Translations under genes and position numbers: made by a program
From: Rosa chinensis
Lineage: Eukaryota; Streptophyta; Magnoliopsida; Rosales; Rosaceae
Direction: 5' to 3'
NCBI RefSeq assembly: GCF_002994745.2
Contig: NC_037093.1
Coordinates: forward strand, 17,867,555 to 17,931,554
DNA: 64,000 bases
Notes under the pieces: model-generated
What the model was told of the DNA's origin: nothing
The model's input: only the letters and a program-made list of their open reading frames with translations
Database searches by the model: none
Shown here: positions 34,706 to 47,821 of the stretch, in pieces
Numbering within the stretch: position 1 is the stretch's first letter
Layout of the letters: every line of letters starts with the position of its first letter

Positions 34706-36796
34706 GGGAAAACATCACCAATGGTCACTGAGTTATGACTTATTCGACACTTAACTCACTGTATTTTCAACAATATCACTTAATTCACTCAGTTTTACAT
34801 CCGTTTTTCACTTAACTCACCATCGTTAATTCTGCCGTTAAAAGGTATTAAAATTGAGCGTATATTTGTCTAAACACTAAAAAAATGCATTTCCAATTTT
34901 TTTTTTAAAGACAATTTTTTTTTTCAAATTATATTTAAGTTAAAAAAAATCATTTTTTATTAGAAATCTCAGAAATTTTTTTAATTGAAAAAATTTAAAA
35001 AATTGAAATCTCATAAATGTAAATTGAGGGTATATTTGTCTAAACACTAAAAAAATGCATTTTTTTTTTTCAAATTATATTTAAGTTTTTATTTTTTTTA
35101 TCAAGAATAAACTTCATTAATAATGAACGGGATATAATGAGTTTTGGCATCATCTCATACACAGAAATGGCCACTGGACTTCACACTGGAACTCCAAAAT
35201 GACTGACTAACGGAACCAACAAGGCCCCAACTCAACTACAGACTTAACTTGCACTACAACAAAAGGCAAAGACAAGATGCGCAGGCCCAGTGAATTCTTG
35301 ATACACAACTTTGTCAACACTAACTCGCCACCCAGAGTCCTCCTGACCTGCCTTTGATCGACCAAGTCTACACTAGGCGTGACTTCGAATCTGACCAAAA
35401 TAAATGCTGGACTATCAGACCTGAGACTAAATTAAACCCAAGACCATGGCCACCTTAATGTCAACACCGTCAATCCACAAATGCTCTAAATCACCATCAC
35501 CTCCGACTCAAGAGCAGACAGGAACAATCCCACTAGAAGGCCAAGAACTGTCTATGCCAGTATGCCACCGCCAGACATTTTCGCCATCACTGCTGACCTA
35601 ACTCCAAAACAGGAACGACCGCTAGACCGCCGAATAGAAGATTGTCTATGCCAAAATTGCAGTACACCCGACCCAACATCTAACCTTAAAACAAAACCTT
35701 AATAGTAACTTATGGCTGAAAAACAAAACAAAAGAAACCAAATCCTAATTTGAACATGCAAATAACATAAAATTAACACAGTTTGGGACCTGAGCCCAAG
35801 CACAGACCCAGGCCCAAACTCCATCTAGCCCAGCAACAAGCCCTTGCCCAAACACCGCAGGTCGAGGCTCAATCAGGAGAAGCTCCACTAGCAGGCCGAA
35901 CTTGGCTCAAACCCCCCACTGTCGACGGACCACCGACTACCTTGCCCTGCCAGATCCGCCACCCATGACTACCATACCAATTCATGCCACCACAACCACA
36001 GCAAATCCAATCCAGAACGCGCCCAAAACTGCTCAGATCAGATCCCTCCCTAGATTGGATCTAGAGACCAAACCCGGATCGTGCCACTGAGCACCCCAGA
36101 TTGGGCACCACTGAAGGAGGATGAAACTGCCTCTGATCCATGAAGAACTAGATCCGATCTGAACTACCCCGCGCTGCCACGGACTCGAGGCCGCCAGTCA
36201 ATCTCTGATATCGCGCCTATCCAACTCGGTCCAATCCACTCTGCATCAATCCAATCCCCATTGATCTAAGCCAACAACCCCCCGCCGATCCACGCTGTCG
36301 ACAAGTACCGCAAGTCCAGAACCAAAATCCGACACCCAACTCAGCCTTCCTCTTCCAAATAGCCACCTCGAACACACCAGACTCACACATAGTCGACAAA
36401 GCCCGTCCGACGACGGGGCAAGGCTCGCCGTCGGACAGGGACGATAATGCCCACTTTTTCTCTCTCTAGGGTTTTGTATGGGATGAAAAGTTATCATTTC
36501 CTAAATTATATTTAAGTTAAAAACATCATTTTTTATTAAAAATTTCAGAAATTTAAAAAAAATTGAAAAAAAGTCTAATAAATGTAGTTTTTTTTTTTTT
36601 TTTAAAGTTAAAAATGATTTTAAAATGTTTTGACAAATATACCCTCAATTTTAACTGCTTCTAACAATAGAATTAACGGCAGTGAGTTAAATGAAACACG
36701 GGTGTAAAACTGAGTGAGTTAAGTGATATTGTTGAAAATACATTGAGTTAAGTGTTGAATAAGTCATAACTCAATGACCATTGGTGATATTTCCCC
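34706..36796. mobile_element. MULE-like element with long terminal inverted repeats, carrying a LINE insertion
   Basis: The 9-bp duplication TAGAAAGAA flanks it (34697-34705, 36797-36805). The ends are long inverted repeats of about 170-200 bp: GGGAAAACATCACCAATGG on the left, GGGGAAATATCACCAATGG reading in from the right, continuing through the CACTTAACTCAC words. Removing the LINE-type insert (35088-36502 plus one target copy) leaves about 660 bp without a transposase. The left arm also holds a direct repeat (TATATTTGTCTAAACACTAA at about 34861 and 35031). Confidence 0.82.
35088..36502 (-). mobile_element. Non-coding LINE-mobilised element inside the MULE-like element
   Basis: A 1.4-kb insertion flanked by the 16-bp duplication AAATTATATTTAAGTT (35072-35087, 36503-36518). 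The left end is T-rich (TTTTTATTTTTTTTATCAAG), the A-tail on the minus strand, preceded there by TATTATTAATGAAGTT. The interior is GC-rich with GGCCCA words. No ORF with EN, RT or ORF1 motifs. Same architecture as 16472-17452 and 39754-41025. Confidence 0.77.
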
Positions 36797-37599
36797 TAGA
36801 AAGAATTGGTGTTATTAATGGAGCAAAATTACACCTATCATCTATTTAGAAAATAAATACAAAAACTTAGGAAGGTCTTTGTCACGCCCCCAAATCCAAG
36901 GCCAATATTGTACTGAAATATGGCTCGTGAATTTGTGACGTGAGTCAAAACAAATAAAATTTTCTTCTTGAATAAATCAACAGGAAGTAAAAGAAATTAT
37001 ATACATGTTTGAATAGTACTTTTATTAGAAAACAAATATCGGTAATATATTTACATAACCAAAGTTAAGCAAAATTCAAATCAGTACAGGTATTCACTAG
37101 AAATAGTAGTAGAAAAATATTATTTTATCTAGTAGGTTCATCCTGTTTCCCCAAGCATCTACTCAATACCTGAAAACAAGAAGGTGTAGCATCATGAGCA
37201 ACACAAGCCTAGTAAGTACACAACTTACATTCTTATATTAATGTGTCTTAAGAAATCAAAACTGAACAACCAATTAAAATGTACCAAGAACCATTTATAT
37301 GTTCATACGAATTCTTAAATATGTATATATATACACACAATACATACACACATATATACAAATATATTCATTCGTATGAATGGTTTATGAGACTGGTAAT
37401 AAATCACTTAATCACATCTCCTTATTGAACCAACAAATATTGCAGCATTAATATGTGAAATAAACTTTAAGCAATACATGCTTGATTCTCTTTTCACTTA
37501 GCACCATAACATATTGATAATATATATATCGCAGACAGATATTTGATCAAAATAATATAAGTACACTTCTCTTCTTAGTGAACTTTCGGATTAACTGGT

Positions 37600-37745
37600 A
37601 ACAAATCATAAATCCACGTGTTAGGGTCCATAATACCAAAACACGGGAAAGTCAGGTTGACTGGTAACAATTCATAAATCCACGTGCTAGGGTCCATAAT
37701 ACCAAAGCACATGAATCCACATGCTAGGGTCCATAATACCAAAGC
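37600..37745. repeat. Degenerate tandem repeats within the solo LTR
   Basis: Three copies of AAATCCACGTGTTAGGGTCC-type sequence followed by ATAATACCAAA, with unequal spacing. The first two also share the preceding GACTGGTAACAA/TTCATAA segment. Confidence 0.8.
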
Positions 37746-39455
37746 ATGGGTAAGCCGCAGTATACCGAGGACACTACCAAAGTATGTATACTCAAAGTAA
37801 GCACCCTTCCTAAGAGTATAATAGTGCACTATCTGAAGGGACTAGGGCCCACAGCTTAACTCCTCATAACACCAAAACAGTTTTACCAGTAATTCACTTA
37901 AGCACGGGGTTGTAGTAATCACCCGGCTTCACAACTGTACTTTTCAGACATAATCAAATTCACAACATACAATCTTTATGAATTATAGATCATAATATAT
38001 GTATATGTACACACACATATAGATACATATACTTAGGAATAATCTTATATGAAAACATGTGTAACATAATTGTATATCACAAATAAGTAAATTCACTAGC
38101 AAACAACATAATTAAAAAGAAGTTTATACATAATTGAAATCAAGTAAAATAGGTAATAATAAAGCACAAGCATTAAATAAGTAACTATAAACAATTTAAC
38201 AAAATTATATTATAGTTAGTATTTCAGTCCTTAGGTCCAAATCCATTGAAGTTCATCAACCATGTTCATGGTTCTCCGATTAGAGTCATCAAATTTCAAG
38301 ATGTGTTATGTTGTCCATCACAAGTCCGAATTAGTCAAATGAGTACACCGTTTCAAAGGGTTTTTCACAAGGAATCCAATGGAATAATTCATGTAGTCCA
38401 AATCAGAGTGATATAGTCCAGAAATGGTGAAGAACCATAACAGTGCAGAAACCGATATTTTTGATACTGTCCTTTGATGTCTAAGTAATTACGTATTGTG
38501 TATTTTACCATTACTTCTCAAACTCTCCAGATCAGAAGTAGAGGTCCTAAGCTTCAAATTGATATAAAGTTTGTAGAAAATGGATAAGAAATGAGTGAGA
38601 TATGATCGTTTGAAGTTATGAACATCATATGAGTTTTCCGGTGAAACCGACCGGAAAAGTTTTGAAAGATTCATTGTTTAATGCTTTAAAAATCATTTAA
38701 AATATAAAATTAAGATAAAAAATCAATTAGAAATCATCTATATGAACTTGATTAGATAAAGCAAGAGTAAGACCAGAATTTTAGTATTTCCGGCAGCCGG
38801 AAAATGCATGAACTCACCGGTTTCTGGAAAAAGTTGCCGGATTCTGGAAAAAGAATATGGAAAGTAACAATTTTCTTTTAACCATAACTTCTTCGTTTCT
38901 TAACCTTTTTCAGTGATTCAGAATCCCAAAATGAGCCATTTTTCATGTAGATTAAGGTAGCATAACTTTCATCAGCAAATACATAAGTTTTATGCACGAA
39001 AAATTGGATTATGCAGCAGTGACGTTTTTACACCATTTTATTCTTGGTTCTTCAAATTGATCAAAATTTAAGGCAAAAGACTATAAGAGAGTTTTCATAT
39101 ACTTACTTAAGGAAATCAGAAGGTCTTGTGATCAAACTTTGGACTTCTTTCACAAAAAGGAAACTTCTTAAGAGAAATAGGATGAAGGATTTGTGTGAAG
39201 AACTTCTAGTTGAGTTTTCTCTTCAACTAAGGGAGTTTTTGATCAATTTTGCATTTGATCTTCAAGCTTGTAGGAAGTATGATCAGATCATATGCTTAAA
39301 TAGGCTAGAATTAAGCATAAAATAAGTAAGTGACTAATTATTATAAGGTGAGTGACTAATTACTATTTAGGTTAAATGATTAAAAGGATAAGATAAAATT
39401 AAAAAAAATAATAAAAGAAAGAAAGCATAAATCAGATCATAAATCCACTTGCTAA

Positions 39456-39456
<1 letters not shown>

Positions 39457-39491
<35 letters not shown>

Positions 39492-39524
39492 ATATGTATG
39501 TATGTATGTACACACACACACATC
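39457..39524. repeat. Compound microsatellite (TA)n(TG)n(TATG)n(AC)n
   Basis: Consecutive TA, TG, GTAT and CA dinucleotide or tetranucleotide runs; the TG and CA parts could pair as a hairpin. Confidence 0.9.
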
Positions 39525-39753
39525 CATATGCACATTTACCCAATTAATAAGCAAAGAACTTTAGTGCTTTCTTAAGGTAAAAAAAATGGCAATAATTAGT
39601 ACTAAAATGACATGCATCATAAAAATAACATAGATGAGAGTCTTGAGCTCAATAACAAAGATTTTTTGAATATAGTTAATAATATAGTGTTCTATAGTTG
39701 GCACTAATTTTCAGGTTATTACAGTCTTGTTGCCGGTGAGTTATAATCTACTT

Positions 39754-41025
39754 TTTTTTTTTAACCAAATTAATCATTTCATTCAACTCAAGCCAGAATG
39801 GCACGGATACATAAGTTTCCTTACCATCTCTAGACAAGTTTAGGACGTGGTATGCTAGCACCACCCATTAGACAACCAGTGCTCACTTATTCAAAAGTGA
39901 GCGTAACAACTATGAAAACTAAACATAGTAATTAGGCAAAGTTTAGAAAGAAAAAAAAAATTAGATTCCTCCTTTCCCATAACAATTAAGGCTGGGAGGT
40001 CTGGAAAACTCCATTACTGCATGCTGCAGGCAAAAACACTGCTATGGATCAAACCACCAGGATCCCAAATACGAAACCCTAGAGAATTAGGATCCCTCAT
40101 TTCGGTCCACAAATGGGTCATAATCCAAGAAACAGTTCCAAATATTTAGGACACCCAATACTCCCAATCTGATTTGGGCCACCCACTTGACCTGGGCCAC
40201 AGAAATGATTTGGGCCTCCAATTGGTGGGTCTCCCAATTGATCTGGGCACCCCTCTTCTGCACCAAATCTCGTCATGGCTACTGCCTCCGTCGCCGCTTG
40301 TACACTGTCATCAATTATGCAGGCGATGGCCTGCACCCCAGCACATACAACCAGCTGGACCTTCACCTTCCTGCAATGAGCATGGGAAGTACATCTAGGC
40401 CTGGAGCAAAGCTGTCCCACGGCCATACTGCCTGCCTCTACTCCTGCAGACCGGACCACCACCGCTCATGCAGATCGGATCCAACCCACATCAGTAGATG
40501 TTATTCTTTGTGATCGCGCCATTCCCACCAAGGTAGCCACCCCAATTCCAGTCCGCCTTCTCTGCCAAATTGGAAATCTTCTCCAAACTGCCATCTCAGC
40601 AACTCGGAGCCAATCCCACCTCGTCGCCTTGCTTTGAGTACAGAGGAATTGTCCCTGCCATGGCTGGAACAACCCACCGGATCTAGATATCCCCTACATC
40701 CTTTAGCCTCACTCGACTTGGTCGGATCCGACCTGAAGTAACCTGCCTTGCAAACCGGCGCTGGACGGCCTCAACGCCCCAACACTGGGGGCCAGTTCTC
40801 TTTCGAGAATCCCCATTAGAAGGTTCAGGTTCATGGTCGAGAGATCCTTTCTGATAAAAAGGTTTCTTTGGAGGGGTGTTCGCCGAAGACAACCAGCGTT
40901 GCAGGGCTGAAGAGAAGCCACAAAGTGTGGAGAGGAAGGTTCCACTTAGGGGCGAGGCCGGAGATGGCCGCCATTGGAAAACCCCGAAACCGGGGCGATT
41001 AGGGTTTAGGGCTGCCATTCTAGCT
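39754..41025 (-). mobile_element. Non-coding LINE-mobilised element
   Basis: A 1.27-kb insertion with the 17-bp duplication TGAGTTATAATCTACTT (39737-39753, 41026-41042). It begins with a T run (minus-strand A-tail preceded by GAATGAAATGATTAATTTGG). GC-rich interior with GGGCC words; short frames on both strands without domains. Target site, tail and composition match the elements at 16472-17452 and 35088-36502. Confidence 0.77.
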
Positions 41026-41317
41026 TGAGTTATAATCTACTTAGTTATATGGAATAATATTTAAATTAGACATATCATCTAATAATAAAATTTACACGAT
41101 AATTATATGTGATGTCTTACAAATAAATCAAAGGATTATATATGCTTTAAATTGGTAGCTATAAAAGGATATGAAGTGAAGTGACTTAATCACTAATGAG
41201 GTGCATATGGTAAGTGATAGATTCTCTTTGATGTATGGATTTTATCATATGGCATCTACAAAAGTCAAGGTCCCTGTTCTCCCAATACTACTCTCGCCCC
41301 GTTGAGAAATAGAATAG

Positions 41318-41520
41318 TGTTTTAGGGAATTAGAAATTGATAGGAATTTGCTGTGTATTCTCATTGATAATAGGGGCCTCTTTATATAGAGGATTACAAT
41401 GCATAGAGTTAGAATCATACAAGGAAAGATAATCTCTAGATTTTTCTAATTGAACCCTATTACCACTAGGTCAAGTAACCTAGAGTTTGGATCAAACACA
41501 AATAGAGATATCCTTAAACA
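41318..41520 (-). repeat. 3' LTR of the 41-48 kb copia
   Basis: 203 bp; differs from 47822-48024 at three bases (TTTTA/TTTAA, AATTAG/AATCAG, TTTTTC/TTCTTC). Confidence 0.92.
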
Positions 41521-41699
41521 CTCCCCCTTGTGTTGTCCAAACGCGGTGCTTCTCTCGTTGCCTAGTTAAAAACCTTGCCGAGTAACAAAAACCCAGTGGG
41601 ACAAAAATAACCTCGGTCGAAGGGGGAAAAGAGCACAACACACCCTTCATGATTCGAGACGAACATGTAGACATCTCCCCCTGATGTCTGCGCCTCCCC

Positions 41700-44600
41700 C
41701 TGATGACCATGGTCATAGGAATTCAGATAATTTCTGCAAGTCAATTCTTGCCACATGTTTCTCGAACGTGGATTTGGGCAATGACTTAGTAAACAAGTCT
41801 GCCTCACTGTCCACAGATCAAATCTAGTTCACTTTGATCTCGAGGAGAGTCTGTTGTTGCTGATTATGCTTGGTGTTATTGCTTTTGATGTAGCCTTGCC
41901 TCATTTTTTCAAAACAAGCAGCACTATCCTAAATGCTTGTAGGCTCATATGTGGTAAACTTCAAACCACAATTGTTCGAACATGCGTAATTATTAATCCA
42001 ATCCATATTCATTCACGAACCACTTCATGAAGAGCAATGATCTCTGCATTGTTCGAAGATATAGCGATTAGAGTCTATTCTGTAGACCTCCAAGATGTCG
42101 CGGTCTTTTCCCATGGTGAACACTTGACCGGATTGGGAATGACCTTTGTGTGGGTCAAAGAGATACCCAACATCAGCAAAACCTTCCAAAACACATGTCG
42201 TTTTGGGATGGGGATGGTGGACGCAGGCCAATGTTGGCGGCGTATCTGGTGTGTGATGGGTCCGAATCCATCATCTCTTTGTAGGGATAAAACAAGCTCA
42301 TATCAATCATACATCTCAAATATCGAAAGATATCTTTTACACCAATCCAATGGCGTCGCGTTGGCGCAGAGTTATATCTAGCTAACAAGTTCACAACATA
42401 TGAGATGTCCGGTCTTGTGCATTGGGATAAGTACAAAAATGCGCCTATTGTACTAAGTAAGACACTTCTGCCTCTAGCACATCTTCGTCGTCATCCTTTC
42501 GACAAAGAGGATCCTTTTCAGGATCAAGACTATGGACGATCATGGGGGTACTTGAAGGCTTGACCTTGTCAAAATGCCTAAGCATCTATCGACACGATGC
42601 TCAAGTTCCAAACCGAGACATAATCGTGTTCTCCCAAAATCCTTCATCTCAAACTCGGATTTCAAATGTTCAGCGGTTTCCTTTAACTCTTTAAGGGCTT
42701 CTAATGAAGATCATGTCCAACATGAACCGCGATAGAATTCGAAACTTGTTATGGAAACGCGTGGGCATATCAAGTAGTCACTTTAGTGAGCGTTTCAACC
42801 TCTTTGTAAACGCGCTCCATGGTCTAGAGCCACTTGACTTGGGTAAATGAAGTTCACCATGAACCTTCATGTATATTCTGTATCTAGATCCCTATAGAGA
42901 TACGTAGTGACCACATTTGTAAGCTGCATGTTCAGTTATTCAGAAACTACCAAACTGATAAGGTAGTGGAGTGCAATGACATCCAATACGAGAGAATCTG
43001 TCTTATCGTAGTCGATTTCAGAGCGTTTTATGAGAAGCCTTGCGCCATAAGGCGAGATTACCATCTCTTTTTCTCACTACGCTTTCTAACGAAGACCCAT
43101 TAGTCAACAGGTTTTATGTTAGGAGGTGTTGGCATCTCTAGCTCGAAAACCTTCCTCTTCGTTAGAGAATCCATCTTAACCTGGATCGCATCTTTCCATT
43201 TAGGCCAAATCTCTCTACGTTGGCATTCATTCATCAACGGAGTGTGGTTCGATATCATCGGACTCAACAAACTCATGTGCAACGAAGTGCGTGACTACAT
43301 CATCAATTATGATGGAGTTTCTATCCCACGTCTCATGTACACTAGTGTAAGTTTCATAGAGCTCTATATTCTCATGAATAGGTTCTGACGTTGAGGCGTC
43401 CCCCAAAGATAACCATAACCCGAAAGATACTCATGAGACGGATTTTGAGTCTTGATGATCAAAGGATTGAAATGTGCCAAAGTATCCTTCGAACCCACGG
43501 GCCTCCCACGCATCCTAGCTGGGGCTATGGCCTGTAACGCCAAAGTGCCACTCTCTTTGGCGTTGGCGCCATGCCTACCTCGGTGTAGGGTGGCACTACG
43601 TCCTCTCATAGGAACGTCCTTCCTTGCAGGCATGTTTGCAGCATATTTGTGTGATCTCGTCACTGTAATAGGGATCGAGATGAGACATAGTGGAGACAGG
43701 CCACGACAATTTCTGTCGTTCCTGCTGAACATCCGTGTTCTTATCTCCCCCTAACGACAGGAAGACTGTCTCATCAAATTGACAACCCTCAAATCTAGCG
43801 GTAATGAGATCGCCTTGCAAGTGCATTAAGTGGCGGACAATAGTTGGAGTCTCAAATCCAACCGAGTGGCCAATTTGTCTATAAGGACCTATCATAGTGC
43901 GCTGTGGCGGCGCAATGGGCACATAAATGGCTCACTCAAATGTGCATAAGTACAAAATACGTGTACCCAGTCACTAGCTGTAACGCAGAGGTACATTGAG
44001 TGGCGGTAGGTCGTAGACGAATTAGCATAGCTGCATGCGATATTGCATCACCTCAAGCGGATGTAAGAAGATTGGTGCGCATTACCAATGTTCGGACTAC
44101 CATCGTAGAAGTTTCCACGAGACCAATTGGGTGTGTTTATGGGAATATGATGTCCAACATTAGTCCTAATGCAATAACCATCGAAAGTCTTCGATGTAAA
44201 CACTCTAGCATAGTCAAATCCAATTGACTGAATATGATGATCTGGGGAGTGAGCCCGTTGTCATATGATATGTGCTAGGAGTGTAGCATAAGCAGCATTT
44301 CAAGTGGACAATGGCATAACACGTGACCAGCGTGTGTGCGTGTCAACCAACATTATGAGATATTTAAATGTCCGCAAGTTGGTTGAACTAGTCCACAGAA
44401 TCCCTAAGGATTCTATGTAAGAACATAATGAGTATTTTTATAACCTTTGCAGAGGACAGTGTCAGTCCTAAGTTCCCTAAGGAACGGGCTTTGTAAAAAC
44501 GAGCGAGAGGTTTTAGAAGCAACCAATGAGGATTTTGGTTGGGCATGAGCGTCTAAAACGCTATTTGAAGCAAGTTGGTGATTGCAGCATCACCTGGGGC

Positions 44601-45060
44601 GCCATCACCATGATGGACGCCAGGGAACGCCATCCATGGCATCATGGATAGGGACTACGCTAGCCCTAGGCTGGTGGTGGACGGAGGCGGTGCCTTAGGC
44701 AGTAGCGTCGGTCACACTTAGTCCAGGAATCAACTTTTGATTCATGCTTCATTTGGCTCGAGAGAAAAAAAATGTCCTTGTGAAGTCTTTAGTAGACGGA
44801 TCATCATATCATGACCAGGATGACCTATCCTGTCGTGACAAAGCCAATATGTGTCTAAATCCAAGAGATCTTCTCTCATCACTTTTATTGGATTAATAGC
44901 TCGAATAGTGACATAGAGTCCACTAGAGAGACACATAAACTTCTCTAAGATGCGTCTTTGTTCGCAATCATTAGAGGTATTGCAAAGGAACTCATCTCCG
45001 TTCTTTACATGCATTTTTGCATGGAATTCGTTGGCTATTCATAGGGTACGATTTGCCCTA
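41700..45060 (-). pseudogene. copia pol relic (integrase, RT, RNase H), multiply frameshifted
   Basis: Recognisable minus-strand pieces in order: GAG-pre-integrase (DTYWLCHDRIGHPGHDMMIRLL, about 44810-44875); integrase-to-RT linker (ARFEGCQFDETVFLSLGGDKN and LSWPVSTMSHLDPYYSD, about 43660-43810); RT start (PKWKDAIQVKMDSLTKRKVFE, about 43130-43200); RT end (YLSQCTRPDISYVVNLLARY, about 42370-42436); RNase H start (FADVGYLFDPHKGHSQSGQV, about 42130-42190). Frames change between pieces and the catalytic RT motif is not readable. Not functional. Confidence 0.85.
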
Positions 45061-45569
45061 AGATCGTAGAGAGTTTCTGTGACAGCAGTAATCAAGGTGC
45101 CATTTGGTAAGTGGAACTTGGGCTATTCCATGTCTTTGAATTAATATTGATGGCCCAGCCATCGTAGTCACAAAGTCATATGCTCAGAATCAAAATTGAG
45201 TCATAATGAAAAGAACTCGAAATTTTATTCATAAGCCAACATAGTACATCATTGTCTCTTAACCATAAGGAGAATCTAATCCAAATGCTAGCTAATGCAA
45301 AACAATGGTAGTCGTCTAACTTCTTTCGGTAATTCCAAAATAAATGTGACCAGGTGAGTAGAGAGATGTCGGTGGAGCAAGGCTCGCTTAAGTACCACTA
45401 ATCTCAGAACCTTCCTAGACATCACACTTACTTTCTTTGAAGAAAGACTAAACCATTGGCATTTGCTAGAAAGTATATGGCAATTGCCTATTACACCTCT
45501 TGGAAAAATAAAGAGTTAAACAGAATTGGTGATCTATTTATCCCAGCTAGATTTGTAGTCTTCAACCCT

Positions 45570-46632
45570 TCACTTTAGATCATCTTCTTGATCTTCTTGT
45601 TCCACATAGTGAGCTTCTCTTGCTTCACAATATGCTTTGTAGGCGGTGACAAGTTCTTCACGAGCTCTACAAATGTGTGCCCAATGGTCAGACACTCCAC
45701 ATCGAGAACATACATCTCTTTGCTCGAACTCCATTGATTGAGGCGCTTTGAAAGCGTCATTTAGATGGCTCTTAGTGTTGGTGGCGCCACCAACATGCAT
45801 GGCCAGAGGCTTTGCCTCCCTCTCTCTTTCCACGTTTACCTCTTCGGTTCCGTGTTCGCCTATTTTGGTGGTTACCTTCCCAAGTAGAGCCATTATATGG
45901 ACCAGAATGTCCAGAACTATCCCTAAGATTATGGTTTCGCTCTTGGGGCCCTCTTTTAGAGGTGCGACTATAATTGGATTCCCGAATATGCTCTGTTTCC
46001 ACGGATCTTGAATTATAGTTCTTCACAAGGATATTGTCATGCTTTTCAGCGACATTCATAGCTCCAATGAGCTCATGAAACCTTGTGATCTGTCTTGTAT
46101 TAACATCGATTCGATGGTTCTTAGCAACCATCAATGCAGAGACGGGGAAGGTAGAGAGAGTCTTCTCAATCAACATCGCATCTGTGATCTGTTTACCACA
46201 GAATTTCATTAAGGATTTAATGCGAAGTGCTTCCGAGTTATAGTCAAGAACTGACTTGAAATCACAGAAGCGGAGGCTATGCCATCTCACTTCTAGGTCA
46301 GGAAGTAAGGAGTCACGGACGTTGCCAAATCTTTCTTCGAGTGAGACCCGTAGCCTTCTGGGGTCTTCTTCGTTCATATACTCGTATTGGAGCGAATCAT
46401 CCTTATGACGAGTCATTAGGATGATGGCTTTCGCCTTATTTGCCTCTAAGGCTGCTCTATTTGCTTCCAAAGCTTGAGCTTGCTCAACAGTTAGCACGTC
46501 CTGGTTAGGCTCGAGAATCATATCCAAGATTCCATCAGCCTTGAGATGCTGGCGGATATCACGAACCCACCTGTGATATCCAGAGCCTGTCGTTCCCAAT
46601 AGAGCAAAATCCAATTTGTTCAGGTTACTCAT
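45570..46632 (-). pseudogene. copia gag with CCHC zinc knuckle, frameshifted
   Basis: Met at 46632 (MSNLNKLDFALLGTTGSGY) is the likely gag start; the open frame extends 30 codons further upstream. It contains WVRDIRQHLKADGI, the TRHKDDSLQYEYM region and a basic tail. A frameshift near 45800-45890 separates this from the knuckle CSRCGVSDHWAHIC (about 45665-45710) read in another frame, ending at 45570. Gag packages element RNA. Confidence 0.87.
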
Positions 46633-47119
46633 CCTGAAAGAGAACAAGAAATTAGGGTTAGTTTCAGAGCGAAATAGGCTACCACGAAAACATATGAAAT
46701 TTCTGAGCGTAGTCGCTTCCAAGAAATTAGGAATTTCCGAGCGTAGTCACTTCCAAGAAATTCGATTCCAAGAGATATTGGATTAGATCGAAACAATGAT
46801 GTAAATGGTCGATCATAAATTCTCTACAAACTCTAAGTTTGGAGATCTCAACAAGCTCTAAGCTTGGAGTGAGCACGAACCCTCACAGTTCGGCTTAATT
46901 TGGTCTCCCTTATAATGAAGAAAGGGGGTAGAAGAAGGGAGGTTGCAAGTCCCCGAAAAAGAAGAGAAATTGAATTTAAAAACTCTAAAAACGGGAATGT
47001 TTAATAAAAAATACCTCGAAATAGGTCGCCAGAAAATTTGATGGAAAAGTCACCGGAAAGTTGTTGATCGTTGACTGTTGACCGTTGACCTATGCTGACG
47101 TGTCAGTGGGTCCCTGGTT

Positions 47120-47194
47120 GCTGACGTGGCGTGTGTCCCTGTTTGCTGACGTGGCGTGTGTCCCTGTTTGCTGACGTGGCGTGTGTCCCTGTTT
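47120..47194. repeat. 25-bp minisatellite, three perfect units
   Basis: GCTGACGTGGCGTGTGTCCC + TGTTT repeats at 47120, 47145 and 47170, flanked by degenerate units. Each unit carries TGACGTGGC, a bZIP-type ACGT core. Confidence 0.92.
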
Positions 47195-47807
47195 GCTGAT
47201 GTGGCAGTGGGTCAGTGTAACAACGTGGCAGTGGGCCAGGGTGCTGACGTGGCTTGTCTGTGGGCTCGGCTTCCTTTTTTTATATTTTCTTCTTTCTCTT
47301 CTGGGCCGCGGGCCTGCCACCCTTTATTTCTCTTCTTCTATTCTGGGCCCGCACCATTTTTCTTCTTTCTTCCTTTCTTTTCTTCTTCTTCCTTTTCTTC
47401 TTTTGACAATGGGGCCGTTCCCCTCTTTTTTTTTTCATTCTTTTCTTCTTCTTCTGGTGGGTGTCGCGCTTCCTTCCTCGCTCTCTCTCTCAGCTCTTTG
47501 TTTTTTTTTTCTTGTGGCAGCACGTGGCTTACTTCATCTTCTTCTTTTGGTGCCTTTTTTTTTTTTTTCTTTTTGTCTTTCTCTTTTGGCAGTGGGCCGC
47601 GTCTCCCATTCTCTTTCTTTTTTCTTTCTTTTCTCTTCTGCCTTTGACCGAGAGTGTCTACTTCCTTCATCTTCTGGTATTTTTTTTTTCCTTTTGATGT
47701 AGTAGAGGCGATAGGCAGTTGCTGGGTAGTAGTGAGGTTGCAGACGCTGGGTGCAGGCACACATTTTTTCAAGGGTTTTGGATTTTTAAGATTTCAGGGT
47801 TAGGGAT

Positions 47808-47821
47808 TCGTGCTGATAACG
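47808..47821 (-). promoter_or_regulatory. Primer-binding site of the 41-48 kb copia
   Basis: The minus strand reads CGTTATCAGCACGA directly after the 5' LTR, the motif found in many plant copia elements. Confidence 0.8.

Larger units (their letters stand above)
36880..39723 (-). mobile_element. Probable solo LTR (2.8 kb)
   Basis: The plus strand reads TGTCACGCCCCC...TTCAGGTTATTACA, flanked by GTCTT (36875-36879, 39724-39728). In the minus direction it opens TGTAATAACCTGAAAATTAG and closes GGGGCGTGACA, a style of long plant LTRs. No coding domain, no second LTR, no PBS. It contains internal repeats at about 37600-37745 and a compound microsatellite near 39457-39524. Confidence 0.75.
46723..47821 (-). 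other. Leader of the 41-48 kb copia
   Basis: Untranslated leader between PBS and gag, about 1.1 kb. The strongly asymmetric CT/GA composition (47270-47700) gives long but meaningless frames on both strands. Confidence 0.7.

Noticed and set aside
40118..40513. Frames of 114 and 108 aa
   Set aside because: Inside a LINE-type insertion with a clear 17-bp duplication; no conserved motif.
47156..47702. Overlapping Phe/Ser/Leu-rich frames (163 and 173 aa) suggesting membrane proteins
   Set aside because: They lie in the CT-rich leader of the copia at 41318-48024; composition alone produces them on both strands.
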